This document shows positions 54,972 to 64,000 of a DNA stretch of 64,000 nt, one piece after another. Under the pieces are notes generated by a model, which saw nothing but the letters and a program-made list of their open reading frames with translations, was not told the DNA's origin and did no database searches. The DNA is from Aurifilum marmelostoma. Its lineage: Eukaryota > Ascomycota > Sordariomycetes > Diaporthales > Cryphonectriaceae. The stretch is taken from NCBI GenBank assembly GCA_027559495.1, contig JAMXSV010000010.1:930001-994000 (forward strand). Reading direction: 5' to 3'. The stretch's first letter is position 1. Each line of letters starts with the position of its first letter. A program made the position numbers and the translations under genes.

Positions 54972-57900
54972 ATGGCCATCGGCGACGGCCGCGCCGACCT
55001 GTCAACGGCCATCGACCTCGCCGAGTTCCTCGAGGTCGCAGCTGCCATCTCTCAGAAGCTCGTCGGCGGCGAGGTCCCAAAGCACCTGCGCTACACCAGA
55101 CAGGAGGCCAGCGAGGAGCTGAGCGACTTTCTCAAGGAAGTCAACAGCAAGGGCGACCAGACTGCTCCTTCCAGCGACGTGAGCAAGAAGCTGCGCGAGA
55201 TCGAGAAGAGGGCGGCGGAGCTGGCTGTTGCCCTGAAGCGCCCGTTCGACGAGGAGAAGCCTGGCACGCCGGGCTGGGACAGAGCTGCCCTTCTCGAGAA
55301 GGTAGAGAGCAAGTCCTTTGCGGACGATGTCATCAGGCTTGCTGGTGACCTGAACGCCTGGTCGGTCACAGCCTGGCAGTAAGTGTCTCCCCATCTTCCT
55401 TGCATGCACGTAACATGAGTCACGCCCTTCTCAGCAAATCAGTGATTCATCATCATCACCAGAGCAGGACTCTCTTTTGCTGACATCAGGATCCCTTCCT
55501 CTTGCTGCTGCAGGTCTGACGACTGGCAAACTCTCAAGACGATCCACCAGATCAGAGAGGATGCCGAGGCCGCTGGCTCGTGCAGAGCCTACGAGATCTG
55601 CCAGGCAATCAACGCCATCCGCATGCACCTGGGCATGCCGTGCGACAAGGCGACCGAGTTGGACGCGTTCTCCACCGACCACCAGGCACATCCCGTCTCT
55701 GCTACAGAGACCTCTGGCCAGCAGCAGAAGACCCACCAGAAAGGGCGTCCCAACAACAAGAAACGGCACAAACGCCAGGGCCAGGGCTCTTCCAAGCCTG
55801 CCGCGGCTGGGCCGTCCTCAACCGAACCTGCCGCTCAGAATCCCCTGAAGTCAGATGCCTACCTCAAGTCGCAGGACGTCCACAACTTCCTCGTCAGGCT
55901 GGAGTTTGTGATGCGGGACACGCCCTGGGAGCTCGAGGTCCTGCGCGCTGTGGCCCACCCCCTCCAGGACGACCCCGAGGACTGGATCGACGATGCTGCC
56001 GACAACACGTACCAGTGGTTCTTTGAAGCGCCCGTCGACGCAGATGGCCTCGTCACAGACCAGGGTTCTGCCCGGTCTAGGGTTCGACGGGACCTGAGCG
56101 CCTGGCTCTCTGGAGAGAAAGGTGGTCTCCTGCACATCTCAGGTTCGGCTGGAAAGACGACCCTCGTCAAGCTCCTCGCACATCACCCAAAGACCGCGGC
56201 CGAGCTGCAAAAATGGGCTGGCGACAATCACCTCGTCATAGCCCCTTACTATTTCTCTAGCACTGGTAACACCTACCAGAAGTGCCAGATCGGTCTCTGT
56301 CGCACTGTGGTCGCCGAGGTGTTGAGGCAGTGCCCCGCCCTGGCATATGTCTATTTCCCCTCACCAACTGAAGCGATCGAAGACAAAGAGCGCTTCAGGA
56401 CCTCGACTGGAGAGCCCTTCAAGGTGAACGACGACCATCTGGCCATGGTGTGGAACCAGCTCACGAGAGGCGATCTGCAAGGCTTCCGTGTGTGCATCTT
56501 CATCGACGCCCTGGACGAGTACGTCGAGACGGTCATTGGCCGGATTCTGGATCTTGCGTATTCGCTTGAGTCCATGGCAAACGGGAACGAGTGCATCAAG
56601 ATCTGCACAAGCGCGAACACGACCCTGAACGAGATCCTGGGCAAGCCCTTGCCCCATGCCAGCATTCACCTGACCGCCCTGCTCAGGGAGGACATCAGGG
56701 CCTGGGCGACCGCCGAACTTGTCGCCATGACACAGACCGACAAGATCTGCCCCAAGGGCGAGCAGCTGATCTCGCTGCTGGTCCGCAAGTCACGCATCAA
56801 CTTCCTCTGGGTGCGAACAGTCCTGCAGAGCTTCAAGGCCCCCGAGTTCAGCGCTGAAGGGAAGATACGCGCTACGACTCCTGTCATGATTCGAGATGCA
56901 CTGGAATCGGGAGTGCTGATGAGGATGGCTCATACCTACCCTTCAGATATCCAGGGGCTGTACGCGCATCTTCTCGGCTTGCTCACCCAGACGTGGCGTT
57001 TCGTCGCCTCGGTCATGTTCTCTCTGGCTGTTCATAATCCTTTTCTTCAGCGCCCCAATGCTCTGTGGTTTGCATGGCTACACCCACTCCTGCAGAACAA
57101 GGACTTTCCTGAGACACCGGTCGCTCCTTTCACCGCGGACGAGATCCGCGAGAAGCACAAGTATGTCGAGGATGCACTGATGTTCATGACGAAGGGCTTG
57201 TTGGTGTTGCACTCGGACCACCGAGAGCCCAAGAACAGCGACCAGTTCTTTGGCCGCAGGGTTCATTTCTTCCACCCCACCGTGCTGGAGTTCCTTCAGT
57301 CGCCACGAGGCAGTGAGTTCTTGCTCGACAGCGGCAGCGCTACGGCCCCTGACGAGGACGTCAAGAGGTTCACCACGCTGCACATGCTGTCCCGCCTCAG
57401 GCTGGCGGAGATTGTCCTGGCTTGCAAGACGCAGGAGGATCCCAAGGCCGAAGCCCAGCGGCGCAGTCAGTATGCCGCCCTCGTCCACGGGGTGATGCAG
57501 ATCGAAGGCAGAAAGCCCGACGGGTCTCCGTTTGTGCTGTTGCTGCCGGACCAGTTCATGGACGGACTGCGACGAGACCTCGAGACGACGCGATCCGAAG
57601 AGTCTGGCTCTGGGTACATCCGAAGCTGGTTTACCAGTATCCACGGACAGCGCTTGGTCGCCGGAGATACCAACACGCCGGCTTCATTCCTCCATCTTGC
57701 AATGTACCAGGGACAGGCAACATACGTCTTTGCATGTCTGGAGGATCGGGAGAAGTTCAAGGATGCCCTCGGTGGGTCCAGGAGCAAAGAGCTCAATCTG
57801 CTCCTGACAGCCTTCTTCGGGACTGGTGGGCACAACGGCCTCCAGGCAGACCTGCTCGGGCTGATGAAGCTTGGAGCCGACATCATGGGCTCCGTCACCC

Positions 57901-58637
57901 TGCGAACCAGCCCGCACCTCAAGCCCTCGTCTCAGGTCTCCAAGGAAGCCAGCGTACTGATGGTCTGGGTGAGCTATATGCTGTTCATGCTGATAATCCC
58001 GGGCAGTGGGTTTCCCCGCCCGCTCATGTACCCTCCCTCGTGGAGGGAGAAGATGGTCCGTCTGGCTGAGATTCTGGTCTTTGCGCTCTCGCAGCCCGAG
58101 AATGTGGACATGGCCCCTCTGAGTTTTGTCATCCTCCTCAAGAAGACGCAGGCGGTTTCTTCTCAGCCGACAAAACAGACACCGAAGAAGCCCTTGACCA
58201 CTCGCTCGAGAGTGCCCAAGGATGGGACGAGCCACGCATCCCTGTCCCCCACCGCCGAGAACGATCCTCAGGAACCGGGCTGGGATCGCTGGCCCATTCC
58301 AGAGAAGTATACCAAGGGAAAGCAAGCCATCACCCCGACGCAGGCAGCCCTCGCGAACCCCGTCCACCCCTCTGGAGTGGTGATCAGAGACAACGAGACT
58401 CACTATACAACCCTCAAGCAGCTGCTCGTCACGTACATCAACGACCCCTTCTTGGCCAAGGAGGTGTACGACTTGATCCCTGACGACCTCTCGCGGACGG
58501 TGCTGCACGAGTGGAGCGGCATCTACAGGAACGAGCTGCTGGAGGACCAGTTTGTTGGGTATGAGTGCACCCGAGTGGTGGCGAGTAATGGAACGGTGAT
58601 TGGGGAGGGCGCCGATATGTGTCTTCGGCTGTACTGA
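54972..58637 (+). CDS. NACHT-like STAND NTPase (fungal NLR-like protein)
   Basis: Two exons (54972-55378 and 55514-58637; intron 135 bp) encode 1176 aa. Residues 1-135 form an all-helical N-terminal domain that I cannot match to a named effector. A Lys/Gln-rich linker (about 190-230) follows. The NTPase starts near residue 300: P-loop HISGSAGKTTLVKLL (about 342-356), PYYFSSTGNTYQKCQIGLCR, and Walker B CIFIDALDEY (about 463-472), the order seen in fungal NACHT proteins. The C-terminal half lacks recognisable ankyrin, WD40 or TPR repeats. The P-loop is two residues shorter than G-x4-GK. Relatives are involved in non-self recognition and programmed cell death in fungi. Role here is inferred from family only. 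Confidence 0.82.
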
Positions 58638-59135
58638 GGGTCGGCAGGGCCCTTTGGCCTGGGCGTTTGTGATGCGATTCGGGGTTTGCAACTGGACTCT
58701 GCAGTCGCGTCGTTGCGTGGGGTGGTCGGCAAAGAAGATTATGGCTCGTGGTCGATGGGCCAGTCTTTTGGATGCGAGTGGGTTGAGAACGAGGCGATTG
58801 CAAGATGAGTGAATGACGCGGGATGACTGGCATGCTTGCTCTAATCGAGTGTAATAAGTAGTACGATCTTGTTGAGTCACAATGACGAGTTACAGTCAGT
58901 CACATTACGGGTCACCATCGGATGATTCCAAGACGCTTTTTTTAATTCAAAAGAACAGAGGTGGGAAAAGGAAGACCGACGGAAAAAAGAAGAAGAAAAG
59001 GGATAATTACTACGCAAATAGATAAAACATCCCATCATACCCTAGTTGAGGACGGACAGTGATCATCAAATCACGAGAGCTCGCATTCACCACAAGTTTT
59101 ATCTCTCTTTTCCTATCCAACAAACGGAATCTTGC

Positions 59136-59438
59136 ATGTATTACTGGTTCTTCTTTCTCAACGACTCGATGGGACAAGTTCAGATTTGTCCTCACTGTGG
59201 GCTCATTCACCATGGTGAGCACGAGTGGCCCTGCAGCCTGTTGGAGCTGGATAACGCGCGAATTGCAGCTCGATGGCTAGGCTTCGAGGAGGTCAATGGA
59301 CGGTCTCACGGGCCTAGGAGGAGAGGAGGAATAAAGAGGGAATGTTGTGATGAGATCTGGACGTGGGTGGTGGTGGTGGAGACGGAGGGCGGGGATGGAG
59401 AAGAGGCTGAACCTGTCGAGTGGAGTTATATTGGGTAG
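59136..59438 (+). CDS. possible small Cys/His-rich ORF, 100 aa
   Basis: Open frame starting MYYWFFFLNDSMGQVQICPH; the next ATG is at 59169. It contains the pattern CPHCGLIHHGEHEWPC, which could bind zinc, followed by a Glu-rich end. No homologue is recognised and there is no intron or clear promoter evidence. It may be chance or a relic. Confidence 0.2.
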   Translation: MYYWFFFLNDSMGQVQICPHCGLIHHGEHEWPCSLLELDNARIAARWLGFEEVNGRSHGPRRRGGIKRECCDEIWTWVVVVETEGGDGEEAEPVEWSYIG

Positions 59439-60787
59439 GCAGAGAGGGTGGATTCATTATGAGCTAGGGATAGCTTATGGCTGAGAAGTGATCTGATGGG
59501 GTGGATAATGGTTTTTCAGGGGGTTCGTGAGGGAATTGATCTGGTGTTTGCTGCTGTGCATAATTACTGATGAGGCTCACTCTTCTGAGTCTGCTGCCAG
59601 TTGGGTCCAAATACAGGAGCATCCCAGCCTGGTTTCTCGGGACTGCCCAGTGTAAATCACATTTGCTCTCTAATGTAGCTCCTAGAGGCTGGAATTTGCT
59701 CAGCTGAAGGATATAAACATGTCTAGGTCTGTTGAAGCGGGCTGGGCTTTGAGCTGGTCTGCCGGATCTGCATCTTATAATTATCTCTTTGTGTTGTGCC
59801 ACCACCTAATACTGCGGAGCTCGCCTCCGGAAAGGTTTCATCTCTGCTATGGAAAAGTTTCTACTTTCAAGACTTCGATCTGGAATTTTTGTTCTTTTCT
59901 TTTTCATCAAGACACGAGAACATTCATGGATTTACTGCCCAAGCTAATTTTCGAAAAGATCTTGGAATCTACTCTCCAAAAGTTTTCCGTTCTTGACATT
60001 TCGATCTGAACTTGCTGATCTATCCCCTTTTGATTTCTTCTGACAATCTTCGCCTCCACTATAAAAACACAAGACTGTTTGTTATTCCCATTACGGTCGT
60101 CAGTATCGAGGCTCAACAGGGTTCTCCTTTCCACAGCTGGCGACCTCCTCGTTCAAGCTGGGGTATTGTTCTCCTTCATACTCGAACATACGACGGGTTT
60201 TTCGAGAGACCCGCTCTCTGGTACAACCAGACTTGCTCTCCACAAGGGAAGCTGGGTAAGTGAGCCAAAGCCCGTCATTTCTTTTCACATGATAATTAGC
60301 GTTTAGCACACATCTGCTCTGTCGGCCAGCACCCCAAGTGGTACAGAGATCTATGCCGAGCTGCTGCATTGAAGCAGGCCTGGGAAGATGCAAAGAAATC
60401 GTGTGAACAGATAATTTATAAGAAACGTTGGCATGGTGACGTGCGTAAGAGATCCCATTGTATGCGCAGCGCTGGTGGACCCATGATTGGCAGGCGAAAC
60501 TCAGCAAGATATCGCGGCTGCTTTGCTAGCACTTGAAGTCTTGATATCAATCACTTAATCTCGAGTCGTCGAACGATGGGATCGCATTCTGCAGGTTCAA
60601 TGATAAAATGACGAGCAACGCTCTAATCACAGCAGTTTTATTTCCTGCCGGATGTAGCCGTCGGCGGGGCCACTCACTCGGTCCAAACAGGAAGAAAGAA
60701 AACATCAACTTTGTTTTCAACCTTGTTTCTTTCTCAGCGCTCTGGACGCTTCTGGCCAGGACTTTCGGGCTGTGCGCGGATTGTGGG

Positions 60788-60806
60788 TTTTTTTTTTTTT
60801 TTTTTT
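60788..60806. repeat. T19 homopolymer
   Basis: Uninterrupted T run in the spacer upstream of the secreted protein gene. Confidence 0.95.
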
Positions 60807-61852
60807 ACAGTACCCTCTCTATATTCTACAATTCGACCTTTAGTAGATGCATGTAATTCCCCATTTTTTTCCCTTTTCTTGTTAGATTCTGTGAATTATT
60901 AGATGCAAGGCACGCGTGACATGTCGCTCGGGGTCCGAATCTCGCCTCGTCATTTCCCGGGCCAGGTTTTCTCCTCAACTTCAGTCTTTATAGAACGCGG
61001 GGGCGCATGCGCGCACATATGTACGTCGTAAAAAGAGTCTGGATCTCGTTTGTTGATAAGTATGAAGTGATCGATCGCTAGGTCATGATGAGATAACTAC
61101 GGCCTGGAATAACTTGGCACAGAAATTCCGTCTTGTCTGATCAAGTAGGGTGATTGATTGATTTTAGGTAGGTGGCAGTGTCAGCCCAACAAAGCAGTCG
61201 ATACGCAGTTCTCTGTCCCTTGTCCCTCGATAGCCAGGAGGTGAACATGTAGGAGGGAGATCTAGGTCCTTCTCAGAACATGGGAGGTGGATACAGGCGG
61301 ACGAGACCCTCGACTGAATGTGGGAACCAAAAACCTGGCCAGGCCCTCTCGTCGGGTTCCCGAGGGGCAAGTGAGAGGACTGCTGCACATGAGCCCAATC
61401 CAGAGAGCACACTGATTTCGGAAGCTGGGAAAGGTGTGCCCCTGACCCGGCGGCGACTTACACCACTTGCATCCACATCATGGAGCCACCGACGCTGCAG
61501 CACGTGGGTTCACCTTCCTAATAGACTCGCGGCGCCGGGGCGGGTCTCGAAGGTGCAAGAGCTCTTCACCCCTATACTCCGGTGATCATAACCTGTCTTG
61601 CGCTATCCGCGGCCTCGCTCACGATGTTTGAGCCGTGGTAGTGAGGTCTTGTCGTTGTTAGCCATAGGGATATATAATAACACTCATGCCATGTCCCCGT
61701 GTCAACAGGTTAGGCCCTGTCGTTGTCGGTGTCCTCTTCGTCTTTCTCATCGCTGAGTAGCCTGCGTATTTTAGTCTTTTTTTCCTATACATCCCCTCCT
61801 TTCTGCATCTGTTCTCTTATTCTCACTCCCTTCCTCTCATTTCCTCCTGAAA

Positions 61853-63433
61853 ATGGCTGCTGCCCTCGCCATGCTGGCCCTGACGGGCTCAGCCCTTGCC
61901 CTTCCCAGCCCTCGGCTGGTGGTCCGCCAGGACTCCGACCCGGCGACCACAGGCAACGTGACCTTGGCGCCGGTGACGGTGACCACGGACGATGCTGACA
62001 GCTTCGCACCTCAGTACAACACGTCCCTCCCCTACGGGACGGACGAGTCCTTTGTCAGTGTGGGGCTGACGACGACGCACGCCAACGTGCTGCTGGAAGG
62101 GCTGACGAGCGTCGTGTCGGTGGGCTGCGCCGCGGACTCGGTGAGCATCGTGTTCGACAGCGCCGACAACCTCGAGGCGGCGTACAGCGCCTGGTCCAAG
62201 TTCCCCACGCTGCTGCTCACCACCAACCACATGGGCGACTGTGACTCGGAGCTCGAGCGCGGCTTCTTTGTCGCCGACAGCTACACAACGGATGCCTCGA
62301 GCCTGACGCTCGTGGCGAGCGCTCAGAAGGCGGATGTTAGCTCTGTCGCCTGTGAGAAATGCCACAACACCCTCTCCTTAGGGACTCTTTCACCCGAGCC
62401 AAGTGCAGAACGGAAGTGCTGACGGGGCCTGTGACTGTAACAGCTTACATCAGGACCGACTTCAACGGCCTGCCCTTCCTGCTCGCCTCCAGCGAGACCA
62501 AGAGGGCCCTCGGCAGCGTCACCTTCAGCCCGGCGCCGGTGAACTTCAACACCAGCCTTGTGCTGAACGAGACGACCCTTTACTCGGATGACTACTTCAG
62601 CGCTGATGTCTCTGGAAGCCTGGACCTCTCCATCACCGTGGGCGGCACGCTCGTGTACAATGTCGTCAAGTCTGAGCTGGGTACGTCACAGTCATGCTCT
62701 GCCTTCTCCCAACGTTTCTGTCCTCTTCCTCTGCCCTATTATTCGTTTGATTAGCTGACGAGATTCTCTGTCCCCGTCTACAGAGTCCCTGGAGGTGTAC
62801 CTCGAGACCAACACGACCTCGGAGCTGGTGCTGGACCTGATATTTGGCGTTCCCTACAACCAGACCTTTGCCTACTCCTTCGAGGCAGGCTCTAGCACGG
62901 TCGAGATCCCAGGCCTGCTCTCGTTCGGCCCGACGATCGGGTTCGAGATCGGCGCCGCAGTGGAGGCGGACGCAGGCGTGGACCTGACGCTGACGCTAGG
63001 CTCCGAGATCGAGAACGGCACCTTCACCCTCGACTACACGGGCAACCTGAGCTACTCGGGCTCGTGGGACCCGACCTTCAGCGTGGGCGTGAGCATCTCG
63101 GAGGCGGCGGGTGTCAGCGCTACACCCTTTGTCGAGACCAATTTTGACCTGGCCTTTTCGCTGCTCAACGGCACCCGCCAGATCAGCGGCGGCATCGCGC
63201 CGCGGTCCAGCTTCCCGACCGAAATCTCGCTCGACGCCGAGGAGAGCATCGGGGCCGGTGCTGGCGGGGCGGCGCCGAGTATCACGGACAAGGGCGATGC
63301 GGCCTGCACGGAGGGTGTCGAGGTCGTGAGCGTGTTTGAGTTTGCGCTGGATGCGTATGTTACGGGTAAGTGGGATGATGAGTATACGTATAATGTCTCG
63401 ATCCCTGTGCTGGACCAGTGCTTCTCGTGGTAG
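61853..63433 (+). CDS. secreted fungal protein of unknown function
   Basis: Three exons (61853-62351, 62444-62680, 62784-63433; introns 92 and 103 bp) encode 461 aa. The signal peptide is MAAALAMLALTGSALALPSP, followed by a possible Kex2-type site (RLVVRQ). The mature protein is rich in Thr, Ser and Val with many N-glycosylation sequons and a beta-rich look (VSVGLTTTHANVLLEGLTSV; SGSLDLSITVGGTLVYNVVK). I believe it belongs to the two-part fungal secreted proteins recently named DUF7029 plus DUF7223, but this is from memory and unverified. There is no GPI tail; it ends NVSIPVLDQCFSW. Intron 1 was placed using donor GTGAGA and acceptor AACAG because only this pair joins both conserved frames. 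Confidence 0.78.
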
Positions 63434-64000
63434 AAGAGGGGATGGCTGTTATATGTGGGACTGGCGGTTCTCTGTGTGGGTTTTCGAGTGAATGAGCTGA
63501 ATATATGAGACAATGTACTGTAACATAATATACAATAGATGGTGAAGAGGTTAAACAGAACATTCACCATTCGTGGTCTAGGAGAAGACCAATGCTGACC
63601 CTTTTCCTCATCATCACTGTTCTCCTCGATAACAACATCGTGGTCTACGGGAAAGGACTACTTTGCCAACGACCAAACTTGTTTGTTCGCCCCTTGTGTA
63701 TATCTAAGCGGGGCATCTAGTCTGGCGGTCTTGAGAGGCCGGAGGTGGGAGCCGAGCGGCGGATGGAGGATCGGGGCGGGGAGTAGTCCCCTGACCACGG
63801 ATGGCTAGTACAGGCGGAGACCATTCGACCTCGAACTATACGAGAATTGAGGTTAAAGGCAACTGGGGCTGTCTTAACTCCCCAAGTGTAAGTGGTATCA
63901 TTGTTTCGTCTTCCAGATTTGGTGTCCGACATAATGATTCGGATCTTGCTGCTGCAATGGAAGGTGTGTAAGGTTCTCCTCACACCAGGGGATGAGATGG
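63434..64000. other. 3' flank to end of window
   Basis: No supported gene. A minus-strand frame at 63717-63983 contains an internal ATG but has no recognisable features. Confidence 0.5.

Larger units (their letters stand above)
58638..61852. other. 3.2 kb spacer, mostly without genes
   Basis: Contains a weak zinc-ribbon-like ORF (59136-59438, listed separately), an AT-richer block (59440-60560) and a T19 run (60788-60806). The minus-strand frame 59464-59805 has a partly protein-like phrase (CDLHWAVPRNQAGMLLYLDP) that may be a relic of a decayed element. No complete gene is supported. Confidence 0.45.

Noticed and set aside
60930..60990. T-loop-like GGGGTCCGAATC near 60940
   Set aside because: Flanking bases do not form a T stem or acceptor stem. 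Chance match.
62352..62381. A 30-base intron in the secreted protein gene ending at CCTTAG
   Set aside because: Too short for a spliceosomal intron and it leaves the wrong downstream frame. The longer intron 62352-62443 restores the conserved frame.
63717..63983. 88-codon minus-strand frame at the window end
   Set aside because: Short, no recognisable motif or splice signals, and it lies in the 3' flank of another gene.

Overview
This window is nuclear DNA of a filamentous ascomycete (Pezizomycotina, most likely a Sordariomycete). The basis is short GT-AG introns of about 50-135 bp, GC-rich third codon positions, long low-complexity tracts, and fungal-specific proteins (alpha-1,3-glucan synthase, PDR-type ABC pump, Yrb30, a TCO89-like protein, a STAND NTPase). 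I cannot fix the genus from sequence alone. I found no rRNA, tRNA, CRISPR array or intact transposon.

Layout. 0-8 kb: housekeeping genes. Yrb30-type RanGTP-binding protein (-) is divergent from translation termination factor eRF3/Sup35 (+), followed by the mitochondrial 2-oxodicarboxylate carrier (+). 8-17.5 kb: a type II membrane protein with a frameshift (-), the Tudor splicing factor Spf30 (-), a TCO89-like TORC1 subunit (-) and an unrecognised fungal gene (+). 18-32 kb: an alpha-glucan locus. A 2396-aa cell-wall alpha-1,3-glucan synthase (-) and a GPI-anchored GH13 protein of the AgtA/4-alpha-glucanotransferase type (+) face away from each other across a 4.2 kb gene-free spacer. 34-45 kb: an Ohr/OsmC peroxidase with a mitochondrial-type leader (+), a coiled-coil protein (-), a 68-aa two-exon gene (+), the RRM protein Vip1 (+), CK2 regulatory subunit beta (-) and a JmjC/cupin oxygenase (+). 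45-64 kb: a 4.1 kb empty spacer, a full-length PDR ABC transporter (+), a 1176-aa NACHT-like STAND NTPase (+), a 3.2 kb spacer and a secreted protein (+).

How the genes relate. Most neighbours are unrelated housekeeping genes, as is usual in fungi. The alpha-glucan pair is the one clear functional cluster: the synthase makes alpha-1,3-glucan at the plasma membrane, and the GPI-anchored transglycosylase is expected to act on related alpha-glucan at the wall.

Sequence quality and oddities. Two genes, the glucan synthase and the membrane protein, each carry one apparent extra base in a five-base G/C run. Removing it restores a long conserved-looking frame. The window also holds ten non-coding G or C runs of 10-15 bases. 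Other unusual points are three consecutive tiny exons (23, 11 and 30 nt) in the carrier, a P-loop two residues short in the STAND protein, and a compound Glu/Asp/His tract in the TCO89-like protein.
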